Source of the DNA: Branchiostoma floridae
Lineage: Eukaryota > Chordata > Leptocardii > Amphioxiformes > Branchiostomatidae
Length of the DNA stretch: 24,343 bases
Reading direction: 5' to 3'
Assembly: GCF_000003815.2 (NCBI RefSeq)
Contig: NC_049985.1
Location: forward strand, 23,070,944-23,095,286
Both the position numbers and the translations under genes were made by a program. The notes under the pieces were generated by a model. The model saw only the letters and a list, made by a program, of their open reading frames with translations. It searched no databases and was not told the origin of the DNA. Within the stretch, counting starts at the first letter, position 1, and each line of letters opens with the position of its first letter. This document shows positions 1 through 8,448 of this stretch, one piece after another.

Positions 1-875
1 GGGGGGCTTTTGAGGCCCGCGCTAACTTTGATGTCCTTTAACGCCAGAGCGGCTTACGCTAGAGCCACAAAATTTGATGAGTTTTCTTAGAATATTGTTG
101 ACAACAATTTCACGAAGTTTCACAAATTTTCCATTTTTTCGTGTTGTTGACAGGCTGTTTTGCCAAAAATCACTATTTTTGGTTATAACAATGTATTTTT
201 CACATTTATTTGCTATATTACTGCTATTTTGTTACATAAATAAAATCTTATATTATCTAGCATATCTTTCATAATTATATATGCATAAATTATGCTAATT
301 TGATGACGTCATCAGCCCAAAATCCAAGATGGCGGACCGTATGGCCAGATCAAGAATAACGAGCGAATTATCCCTTAAAATTTATAGCTACCTGGTATTT
401 TTTCATCAAAAACCATCTAAATGAATGAATAGAGTCTATTTCCATTGCCCTTTGTGATTATTTGTTGCAAAAAAAGTATTTTTTAAAATTCAGGGTGGAG
501 GATATAATATGGCGGAGCCCAACTGGTATCTTAGATGTGCATGACGTCATTTTATGACGTCATTTGGACGTCATTGATGTTGCTATTGGCAACGCAAGTC
601 GTAATAAACATTATTATTCTGTTATCTGCACTTGTTGTTACATTTTTGTTGAATGACTTGAAGTTTTCTGAGAATACCCTTTTTTCATGGGTCCGGCCAA
701 TATAATCAAATTGATGACGTCATAATTACGTCATCTTACGTCAACGTAACGTCAAACGTCAACTACTTGTCAGATATTATGTCGATATCATGTCTTAAAA
801 ATTTGGTGGCTCTACGGCACGTCGTCAAGAGTTATAGGGCTTCAAAGTGGAGGGCCTCAAAAGCCCCCCCCCCCC
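1..875. mobile_element. Non-autonomous DNA transposon with ~74-bp terminal inverted repeats
   Basis: The first ~75 bases and the reverse complement of ~798-875 match. The outer 18 bases (ggggggcttttgaggccc) are identical, followed by a weaker match that ends in a shared 'tagagccac' and 'aaattt'. The right end stops in a run of 12 C at 864-875. The left end coincides with the window edge, so it may extend further and a target duplication cannot be checked. No transposase is visible; the short ORF at 74-274 is AT-rich low-complexity sequence. The interior is rich in TGACGTCA palindromes. The superfamily is not recognised. Confidence 0.7.
304..761. promoter_or_regulatory. Cluster of CRE-like TGACGTCA motifs
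   Basis: Four perfect TGACGTCA palindromes are seen at 304-311, 542-549, 555-562 and 715-722. Five further ACGTCA half-sites start at 568, 728, 738, 749 and 756. TGACGTCA is the known binding site of CREB/ATF bZIP factors. All lie inside the terminal-inverted-repeat element, so they may be part of its structure rather than a host enhancer. Function is inference. Confidence 0.45.
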
Positions 876-3168
876 GGTCCAGGGATGACCAAAAAAGCCC
901 GGTCTGAATAGGGTTAAATTTGAGAAGAGCCACACCACAATCAAGTTAAAGAACCCACCACGCTTATCTAAAAGAGTAGGGGTCCTTCCCGCGGCCCGGT
1001 GTGAGTGGATCAAATAAATCTGTGCGAATATGCAACTTGTACTCTTCAGTATAAACTTAGTTTGTTGTGCCACGAGTCGGTTTGTCGGTATGTTATACAA
1101 ACAACCAATCCATCAAATGAAGAAAAAATGTGTAAGCACTTTGACTAAGATAATCAATATTTCTTGATTTACTTGACATCACAACAACACTGGAATGCAG
1201 ACGGACACAGAGTAAATTACACAATCTATCAGCCATACACGTCCAAACACGACGATGGGTGTGTAGGGGGCGTGCACTGTAAAATAAATACACCATACCG
1301 CCGTCTCTGAGTTGCGTAGTAACAACATTGGATTTACCGCTTATACTGAACAATCCGTTCATTCTTTACCCTCAATTGTGCCCTTCTTGCATATAAATCA
1401 CGAAGGTATTAGAATAAAACTATTTTGTGGCTTGGTTTTGTCCATGTATCCAAGGAGCTTTTATCTGATAAAAGCTCCTTGATGTATCCTGTTTCACAGG
1501 CGCATAATGATTCACCAAACGCCCCGGGATACAGCGGTATATGCCCGTCTGAGAATTGTACCTGACAAGGACATGTGATATCGAAACGATTTGGCTCAAT
1601 TGAGAGCATGAAGTCCATTATTAACTGCCGTGTTTCAACATATAGTAATTTGACACCTTCATAGACGAAAAGCTATACTGGCTACGTGTGAAAATGCACG
1701 TATTCGATTATAATGCTTGTACTTTTGTAGTGCTGTCGGCAACACAGCATTTTTTCAACACTACATGGGCAGTCTTCCAACTTCCAAGTTCATTGACAAC
1801 AAACCCAAGAAATAACACATATGGTGGGGTCAAATGGAATACTTCCAATCATTGCCAAATCGTCCATTTTCTCTCATGTTTGGAGTGGAATGTCTTAGTA
1901 CCATCATGTGTGGTAGTCAAGAAAATGTCGTTTTCCCAATAGCCCAATGTTTCTGTTCTCTGTTCTCAAATCTATGACAGCACACAGAAAGAAGTATGTA
2001 CACACAACTAAGGTCACTTCTATGGCCCTCTTTAGGGGTCATCCACTGAGTCTGCTAACCGTAACAGTTAACAATAGTGTTAACCTTTTGCAGATATTTC
2101 TGGGCTACTCTTAGTGTTTTCTTGGTACGTCTGCCTACATGTAGAACTGTTCAAAGCCTTTTTTAAGGCAACTTCCTACCCCCACGGTGCCAAGGAATGC
2201 TGACACCAATGTTTTGACGTGCTCAACAACAAATACAACGTTACTAACCTTGAAGAATGCCTCGATCCTTGAAACATACGACGTGAAGACTGTGTTGTTG
2301 TATTCAGTACCAGGTACGGTACGTGTACGTCGAATGTCAATAACAGGCAATATAACTGTGGAACTAAAAAAGCCTGGCCCACTAATCAAATATGCTAGTG
2401 AGGAACACGCCAATGTAATTCCCGAGGGATATGGGGTGGGCACTTGGCTAAAGGGGTGTAATACATAGAAATTCCAAGTAATTCAAAATGTCTCGAATTT
2501 GGAATAGTAGTTTCTACTGACAGATATTAATGTCCTAAAACTGTGTTTATAGCAACGCTCTTCATCAAGCAAGGCCAATATTAGGGTCAGTTCATTCATA
2601 TGAGGGGGGTACGGGGTGCGGACGTTTTGCATCCCCTTCCCACGAAAGTATCATTAACCATGTATTCTTACTTTGTCCTATCTTGAAGATAAGGTACAAA
2701 ATAGAAAACACCTAACGCCTTAGAAGACGTCAACAACTTAGCTCGAGCCTAACCTCTGTTTGGAGAGTAACGCCTAACATATACAGTTGAACGTTAAGTG
2801 TTATCAGAATGCGTAGGTAGGGAGTATCAAAGGTCACTACGAAATGTGAGGTCCATTGACTTCTGGTAGTAAAATGTAAACAGTTAGTGGCGTTGGCGTT
2901 TGATATACAAATACATGTATGTGAAGTATTGAGGTCAATGACATTGTTGCCCTATATTTTGGCAACGGCTCAGAAGTGGAGCCCATCTGACGGATTCGTG
3001 GCTTGTCACCACTATAGCAGTACTTTTTGGCGACACCTCAGGAAGGAGGCTAATTTGCGATTTACAAGAATTCCAGAAGTTGCACAGGCATTTGTCCTGG
3101 CATGCCTTCATTTTATCATTATAGAAACCCCTGAGGGTATATGTAACACTACTTCACCTTTGGGTAAT
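876..3168. other. Gene-free stretch; no exon supported
   Basis: No ORF here resembles a protein family I recognise. At ~950-1010 there is a short dispersed repeat (core 'cccaccacgcttatc...ggtgtgagtgg') that recurs at about 20066-20115 and 23475-23525. A perfect hairpin lies at 1451-1481. A 93-residue open frame at 2187-2468 (+) looks slightly protein-like but has no convincing splice context. Confidence 0.5.
1444..1489. repeat. Perfect 15-bp inverted repeat with 1-nt spacer, flanked by 8-bp direct repeats
   Basis: The arms caaggagcttttatc (1451-1465) and gataaaagctccttg (1467-1481) are exact reverse complements separated by one T. The 8-base word atgtatcc occurs on both sides, at 1444-1451 and 1482-1489. 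This looks like a tiny foldback insertion with a target-site duplication. No coding context is seen. Confidence 0.75.
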
Positions 3169-3304
3169 GCAGGGTAACCTATATCCGTTGCTTTAAAAAA
3201 TTAGTATTTAGGTATATCTAGTCGCCAGACGACAGTTTAAAATTACAATAGTTTGAACATATTACAACTTGAAACCACTGTCCATCAACTTGATATCCCT
3301 TAAT

Positions 3305-3850
3305 CACTCACTCACTCACTCATTCTCGTCGCATATCAGACTTTGCTGAGGCGGGCCGTCATCGCTCTCTAAGTCTTCCTGTCTGAAGCTGCTCTCTGCA
3401 CCCCCTCCCAGGTGCATCCCATCTCTGTCAGGTTTCGCTCTACTGTTCTTCTCAAGGTCATTGCTTTTCCTCCCCTGTCCGTCCAGCTGGACACCAGCTC
3501 AGCACTACTCTGGGGAGTCTCTGTCTTGGCATCCTCACAACATGCCCCAGCCACCGTAACCTTGCTTTCTGGATAAGTGTGGAGAGTTTAGGTTGCCCAG
3601 TACGGTTTCTGATAGTGTCATTACTGATGTGCTGTTGCCATCTGATCCTTAGGATGGCCCTCAGCCATCTCTGGTCTGCAGCATCTAACCTCTTTTCCTG
3701 GTTGGAAGTTAGTTGCAAGGTACTGGCTCCGTACATGACCGTAGTGAGTACACAGTTATTGTAGATGCGGATTTTTGTTGCAATCCTTAAGTGCTTGTCT
3801 TTCCAAACCTTCTTCAATTTTCTAAATGCTGTTGATCCCTTTAGTTAATA
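3305..3850 (-). mobile_element. 5'-truncated non-LTR retrotransposon (RTE/L2-like), 3' end only
   Basis: The minus strand encodes the C-terminal part of a LINE ORF2, followed at its 3' end by a short GAGT-type tail (tcactcactcactcact on the plus strand at 3303-3320). A 12-base target-site duplication, atatcccttaat, flanks it at 3293-3304 and 3851-3862, which defines the insertion directly. It sits inside the inverted-repeat element at 3169-3900. Confidence 0.8.
3369..3843 (-). pseudogene. Reverse transcriptase C-terminal fragment of a truncated LINE
   Basis: The frame ending at 3458 reads through 'LKKVWKDKHL', 'TVMYGASTLQ', 'KRLDAADQRWLRAIL' and 'RLRWLGHVVRMP', the region downstream of the RT catalytic core in RTE/L2/CR1-type ORF2 proteins. 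A second frame (3369-3554) continues the homology ('RRTVERNLTEMG'), so at least one frameshift is present. The RT catalytic motifs and the endonuclease are absent because of 5' truncation. The exact clade is not certain. Confidence 0.75.
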
Positions 3851-4126
3851 ATATCCCTTAATAACGTGTGTGTAAACACAACGGATATAGGTTACGCTGC
3901 GGATAAGGGTGAACTAGCTTTACCGCACTAGAAAGAGGGTTAGTTGAATTTCAGATGATACTATATTGTGTGTCTTGAAAACTTTGCGCAATTAATCATT
4001 TTTTCTTGGATTTTTTTTGCCATTTGAAATGTCCAAAGTGAAGTGTAAAAAAAAACAGGAAAGGTAAAACCCTACAGAGTATCACTTAAAAAAGAAACGC
4101 AAGAAAAGTTCAGTTATTGCAAACCA

Positions 4127-4132
4127 TTTATT
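4127..4132 (-). promoter_or_regulatory. Candidate poly(A) signal of GATB
   Basis: AATAAA on the minus strand (tttatt on plus) lies about 380 nt downstream of the GATB stop codon. It is the first perfect hexamer I noticed there. No transcript evidence is available. Confidence 0.4.
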
Positions 4133-4509
4133 ACTTTCATCAAACTAATATCACAGTAATTCCTTTCGCTTGATTCTGTAGCCTACATGGTGCTGAAGCT
4201 AGTGTCCTACTTTTGAACCAGAAGGTTCAGATTTCAAATACTGGTCTCTTGTTGCAGATCCTAGGCCGTAAGTAATCCATTGCCTTAAAAAGCCTTGATC
4301 CTCTTTAGTACATGTACTAATACCAAAAATGAGTAGGAAAATTTTCCTGGAGCATATTGTACATTTGTCTTGGATGTTCAGTATTTTCTGATAAAACTCT
4401 AAGGTAAGATGGGAAGAGATGCTTTTGAATTCAGTTCGTATACTTATGCTTCAAATTAGAAAAACCATAAAGGAACTACATTTTGTAAGAACTACACTTT
4501 GTATTTTTC

Positions 4510-4641
4510 TCAATGTCCCTCTAACTTCTTTTTAAGGAGTCTACTTGTAACAGTGGGATCTGCACATTTGTTTGTCGCTTTCTGCACTTCGCCCATCAGC
4601 CTGTTCACAACCTTCTTGTTCCCCTTTCTGTATGCATCCAC
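4510..4641 (-). CDS. GATB: GATB terminal exon (C-terminus and stop)
   Basis: Acceptor TTGCAG precedes GTG GAT GCA; 43 codons end in TGA at 4510-4512. The peptide includes 'RKGNKKVVNRLMGEVQKAT' and ends in 'LLKKKLEGH'. This is the C-terminal helix of the YqeY-like tail domain of GatB, which binds the tRNA(Gln) elbow in characterised amidotransferases. The start phase (0) fits the exon at 5778-5867. The gene acts in mitochondria, where GatCAB converts Glu-tRNA(Gln) to Gln-tRNA(Gln). Confidence 0.92.
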   Translation of the reverse strand: MDAYRKGNKKVVNRLMGEVQKATNKCADPTVTSRLLKKKLEGH

Positions 4642-4888
4642 CTGCAAGAAAGTAGACCACACGTCCTTTGTAAGTCAAAGCATTTTGACAGAACTATTGT
4701 ATAAGGCCAATTGTTTGTGTATATAAGGATGATATCCCATGTATTGTTTCCAAGTGTTGTGTCAGAAAAGATTGTATGCAATGAATGAAATTCTGACACA
4801 ACAAATTTTGACAGAATATCCAAAAGAAACCATACTGAATTCTATTGTAACAAGACAACAACTCCTGTACATGCCTGAAAACAGATTA

Positions 4889-5468
4889 TACGAGGGGCGT
4901 GCAATTAGCAATGGTCCTGACCCATTTCCAATAGCAGGAGATTAATGAAACTTGGCACAGTTATTACTTTCTCTTCATAGGAATCACCCAGAGTTATGCA
5001 TTTCTCCCATCGTTTGATGCAGCTCTGGACACCGATTTTGTAGGACACCCCAGGTTGGTCCTCCAACTGATGCCTCATCAATGGCACAAGAGGGACGACC
5101 AGGTCTGGGAGCTGTTTCCACAGACTTCCAGCCACGTTTGAATTCAGGATGCCAGCGTTTTACAAGGTCATATGATGGGGCATCATCACCATAAGTTTCA
5201 TTTATTTCATCAAAAGTCTTCTTTGGTGTGCGTCCTTTCAAATACAAAAACCGGATCACTGCGCGACACTCAACTGGTTCCATTTCACACCTGGTCCATT
5301 TCGCACCTGACTAAGTTCAAACACCAGTAAATCAGAAACCACAATTAGTTCAGAGCTGTCTTTTGCAACATAACCCATAGAGATATGAATTATTACACAT
5401 ACAAAATTTCATTTAGATCAGACAACTGGAAGTGGGTCAGGACCATTACTTATTGCACGCCCCTCGTA
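4889..5468 (-). mobile_element. Internally deleted mariner-family transposon with TA target duplication
   Basis: Terminal inverted repeats of about 40 bp (outer word cgaggggcgtgcaat; inner words 'aatggtcctgaccca') bound 4891-5466, with TA on both sides at 4889-4890 and 5467-5468. TA targets and this terminus style are known for Tc1/mariner elements. It lies in the GATB intron between 4641 and 5778. At 576 bp it is well under half the usual ~1.3 kb, so it could only move with transposase supplied in trans. Confidence 0.88.
4905..5283 (-). pseudogene. Mariner transposase remnant: N-terminal HTH fused to C-terminal tail
   Basis: From ATG at 5283 the minus strand encodes 'MEPVECRAVIRFLYLKGRTP...DDAPSYDLVKRW...EFKRG...RPGRPS', the paired-type HTH region of mariner transposases (about residues 1-65). 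Homology then jumps to the transposase C-terminus ('SCIKRWEKCITLGDSYEEK'), which is in another frame (4905-5135). The DDD catalytic domain is missing. It is therefore an internal deletion derivative and cannot encode an active transposase. Confidence 0.82.
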
Positions 5469-5777
5469 CTTGAGGTACCATGCTGTACATGCAGTGTAAA
5501 CCCAAAGGGTCAGTAATAAACACGAAATGTTTTTTGTCTTTTTCCAATGCAAGTTTCACTATCTATGGAAGGTTTAGAACAAAAAGGGTCCAATATAAGT
5601 GAGAGATAGCTTTTTTTGAGATCCGGACATTCAGGGTTTTTTTCTACTTGGACTTATACGTATACATTTTTACACGTACAATTTCAATTCCAGTTCCGGG
5701 TTTTAGGTACGCACCACTATGTACATCGTATCTGAAGACAGTGCTAGTAAAACTCAAATGATAAAAAAAAACATTAC

Positions 5778-5867
5778 CAGCTCGGGATGTTTCTCCAAAA
5801 TGTCCTCACATATCCTGCCCAGTGTCTCCTCATCCCTGATCTGAGCCCACTGATGCTCATCTATTAC
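5778..5867 (-). CDS. GATB: GATB internal exon (YqeY-like tail)
   Basis: Thirty codons, phase 0 to 0, between acceptor TTCCAG and donor GTAATG. The peptide 'VIDEHQWAQIRDEETLGRIC...EKHPEL' matches the GatB tail segment that ends in a 'HP' pair just before the final exon. It follows directly from the 45-nt exon at 6442-6486 and leads into 4641. Confidence 0.9.
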
Positions 5868-6441
5868 CTGGAATACCAGGGGGAAAGTGTTACAAAATGA
5901 AACTCCTGTTAAAACCTACTGAGTGCATATCAAAATCCCAATGAGTGACTGTATCTGGTAAAATAGTTTGAACATTTGAGTCAATACAAATCTAAGTCAA
6001 TGAAGGTCAGACTTCCAAGCAATACTTAGTAACATGCCAAATAGGAGTTACTCAAGCAAATGGATTTTTCTCCTATAATATGCCTTAGGGAGGCTCTTGA
6101 TTTGCTAAACTGGGCTGAGGTTTCCACTTTAATTTGTGGGAGTTGCCTCTTACCAGCCAATCAGAGAATTGCCTAAATGTCTCTTTTAGGTAAAACTGAT
6201 TCTCTTATTGATTGGCTGACAGCTGGTTAGAGGCCACACCCACAAATGATTAAGTGCAAACCTATGTAGCTCTACTTACTAGAAGAGGATAACATGCACA
6301 TCACATCAATTACTTTATGCAAGATATCCTTTGTACTAAAAGCCTGAAGAAAGAAAGGACCATTTTGCTAGAAGAGTACATGTAGTTTGGAATGGATGGA
6401 AATGCAGTAAAAGATATGTTTGTTTTTTAAAGATGGCAAAC
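5868..6441. other. GATB intron with one MITE
   Basis: This 574-bp intron holds the palindromic element at 6118-6263 and otherwise nothing I can assign. Confidence 0.7.
6118..6263. mobile_element. Palindromic MITE-like element in a GATB intron
   Basis: The two halves form an imperfect inverted repeat: aggtttccactttaa... on the left pairs with ...ttaagtgcaaacct on the right, with shared inner words 'tttgtggg', 'gcctct', 'accagc' and 'cagccaatca'. At about 146 bp with no coding capacity it resembles a foldback MITE. No clear target duplication was found and the family is not assigned. Confidence 0.6.
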
Positions 6442-6486
6442 CTGTGATAGACTTCTGTTATCTCCATCAAACTGAAGACCAAGGAT
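6442..6486 (-). CDS. GATB: GATB 45-nt micro-exon
   Basis: Fifteen codons, 'ILGLQFDGDNRSLSQ', between acceptor CCCAG and donor GTTTGC, phase 0 to 0. The sequence itself is not a strong GatB match, but its position, phase and the need for a linker here (between the 'GTISKSTGKK' and 'VIDEH' blocks) support it. It is the least certain of the exons. Confidence 0.72.
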
Positions 6487-6754
6487 CTGGGAAATGTGAC
6501 AAAACATTATTAAATTGGGACATATGTGCTTAGTAATAATAATAGACTTCTAAAATCAGCTACAGCATACCATATAAAGTGGATAAAATAGAAATTACAC
6601 TTAAAATCATACATATTCTCGATTGTTCTTTAGAATTGCTGCTTATTACTGTTCTTTACATCAAAAACATGAAGAATAGGGATGACATAAATACATAATT
6701 ACGAATAATTCAGATATCAAAGATATTCGATGACTTAGATCCATATAACCCCAC

Positions 6755-6833
6755 CTTCTTGCCAGTTGACTTGGAAATTGTTCCCACTGCAACAATGTCC
6801 ATTATCTCTCCCAACTTACTTGCTGTGACGGGA
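6755..6833 (-). CDS. GATB: GATB internal exon ('PVTASKLGEIMDIV' block)
   Basis: Seventy-nine nt: one base completes a split codon, then 26 codons, 'PVTASKLGEIMDIVAVGTIS...'. The 'PVT/PxxLAELL..I..G.IS' pattern is the conserved start of the GatB tail domain. Acceptor is TTTTTCAG, donor GTGGGG. The start phase requires the donor at 7256/7257 for the preceding exon. Confidence 0.88.
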
Positions 6834-7256
6834 CTGAAAAAAGATGACATTGGGAAACATTGAAAAAAAAAAAGACTTTCTGTAGGTTTCTGCACTTGGG
6901 CCTGTATTCATGTATGCTTCAGATAATTTTTGTATGGTGACAAAATGTTAAGTCTGGACACAGAAATAAAAGAATTGGGCAATCTTCTTTACAACAAAAG
7001 ACTAGTGTAATTTCAAGACTATATATTAATCACTTACTTCTATACATGATGTAAGGACACTACCACTATATTTCTTACACCCTAGCAATTTGTGATATCA
7101 TTTCATGTACAATTTATAGAACCTACTGTCACCTAAAACATTAGACTTTTATCTATAATCAATGGATTGCAATGGAAGGCCAAATTTGTTCTTACATTTC
7201 TTGAAATACAGAATTATGCATGTCACATCCACAATTTGATAGCGCCCTCTACCCAC

Positions 7257-7393
7257 CATTCCTGGAAGGTCAAACTCCTCTTGTGCAGCTCCTCCAGAAG
7301 GTCAGTCAGTACCCAGGATGTTGCTGACCTGGGGTCACGACCTTTGCCCTTTACATCTACTAAAGACTCAAAGTATTCCACCAGCCCCTCACC
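7257..7393 (-). CDS. GATB: GATB internal exon (helical domain)
   Basis: The exon opens in phase 0 after acceptor CCCACAG and encodes 'GEGLVEYFESL...SATSWVLTDLLEEL'. The 'TSWVL...LL' pattern matches the GatB segment with 'xxWVxxxLL'. The reading frame is decided because both other frames hit stops at once. Donor GTGGGT (7251-7256) leaves a split codon matching the next exon; a donor four bases further would break the phase. The intron upstream is 7474 bp because of the LINE. Confidence 0.88.
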
Positions 7394-7559
7394 CTGTGGG
7401 TACAGAACATGATTACAAGTAAGAGTAAGGTGAAAAATTACTAATCAATTCTTCTTAATACATTAGTTCTGTTTAAACATATTGCTCCTTACAAGGTTTT
7501 ATAAAAGCAAAAAACACGTGACCTGTACTTCAGACGCGTGATTTTCGAGCTCCTCAAAT

Positions 7560-7579
7560 CAAGGAGGTTAACCTCCTTG
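7560..7579. repeat. Perfect 20-bp palindrome
   Basis: caaggaggttaacctccttg equals its own reverse complement. It lies about 100-180 bp upstream of the likely 5' end of the LINE, within the GATB intron. No function can be assigned. Confidence 0.8.
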
Positions 7580-7761
7580 CTCAAATGTTGTAATTTTCAT
7601 CCTTCCAGAGGTCGTATTGAGTCCAAAATTTGAGTCTATACTGTTAATGAAGTAATAGTAACCTTGTAGAAGAGTTATTTTAAACTTTTTAGTGGATTGC
7701 GGCGCATATTTCGCTAGTTTTCACTTTGCCGCTTCCAAGCGCTTGTAACCAAGCGTCCAAA

Positions 7762-8448
7762 ATGGCGACGGCGTCACCCCCCCTCCAGAAGGACGCCGGG
7801 ATCTTCAAACTGTTGCAGCTACCGGAAACATCCACACGCTCGGACGTACATGCAGCATACGTGACGTTTCTACAGGAGTATGTACAAGAACGTGAGATTG
7901 CCAAGAAGCTGCCGCCTGCCGTGAGGAAAACACACAGATTCAAGAAGAGCGGGGTACAGTGCAAAGAGGTGAGCACGGCATTTCTTTCACACCTTGAGAA
8001 CCACAGAGACAAGGCTACCGATCCACTCCACGGACTTGAACACTACACAGTGCAGCACAACACTTCGTGCCTGACTGTGCATATTCCCTGTGATTCAATT
8101 GCTTCGTGGAAGTCTGTATGTGAGGCCTATTATGGAGTCAAGGGCACAGACCGAGGTAACAACGGTGTACAGTTTAGCACGATGTTCACAGACGACGATG
8201 TGCGACTCGGAACTGAACTTGGCTCGTTACACATAACAGTGTATAACACAAGCAAGCTGGTGATACAAGGAACCTGTTATGTACTATGGCTAGTGTCCCA
8301 CTACAACACACTTCAGGGGATGGTTCTGTCCGATATTGCTGAGCACTGCCCAGATGATTCGCACTGTGAACAGCAGACCCCACTTCAGGAATCCGTCACT
8401 GTCTGTGTGGTTTGTAATAAACAAGAAGTTGACGGGGACGTGTGGTAA
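7762..8448 (+). pseudogene. CR1-like ORF1, N-terminal part, broken inside the PHD finger
   Basis: The start chosen is ATG at 7762 (context aaaATGG) rather than the upstream TTG at 7726. About 228 residues follow. Residues ~100-205 contain an unassigned module with 'LTVHIPCDSI', 'HITVYNTSKLVIQGTCY' and a Trp-rich end. The final residues 'VCVVCNKQEVDGDV' hold the first two zinc ligands of a PHD finger. The frame then stops at TAA (8446-8448), while the rest of the finger continues in another frame from 8442. The local sequence gacgtgtggtaatc suggests a small GT/TG insertion. The intact element presumably had a single ORF1 of about 900 residues. Confidence 0.82.

Larger units (their letters stand above)
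3169..3900. mobile_element. Small inverted-repeat element (MITE-like) interrupted by a LINE
   Basis: The 17-base word gtaacctatatccgttg at 3174-3190 is perfectly inverted at 3879-3895. The match extends outward over 'gcag' to 3169 and 3900, and then more weakly over 'ttcacc' (near 3153) and 'ggtgaa' (near 3909). Removing the LINE insertion and one target duplication leaves an original element of roughly 174 bp between these ends. No transposase is seen and the family is not assigned. Confidence 0.65.

Noticed and set aside
4984-5283. SETMAR-type domesticated transposase exon
   Set aside because: Only the HTH survives; it is bounded by its own termini and TA duplications and has no fused host domain.
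7251-7256. Alternative GATB donor four bases further into the intron (TGG|GTAGAG)
   Set aside because: It would leave phase 0, while the next exon at 6833 needs two bases from this exon. GTGGGT fits.
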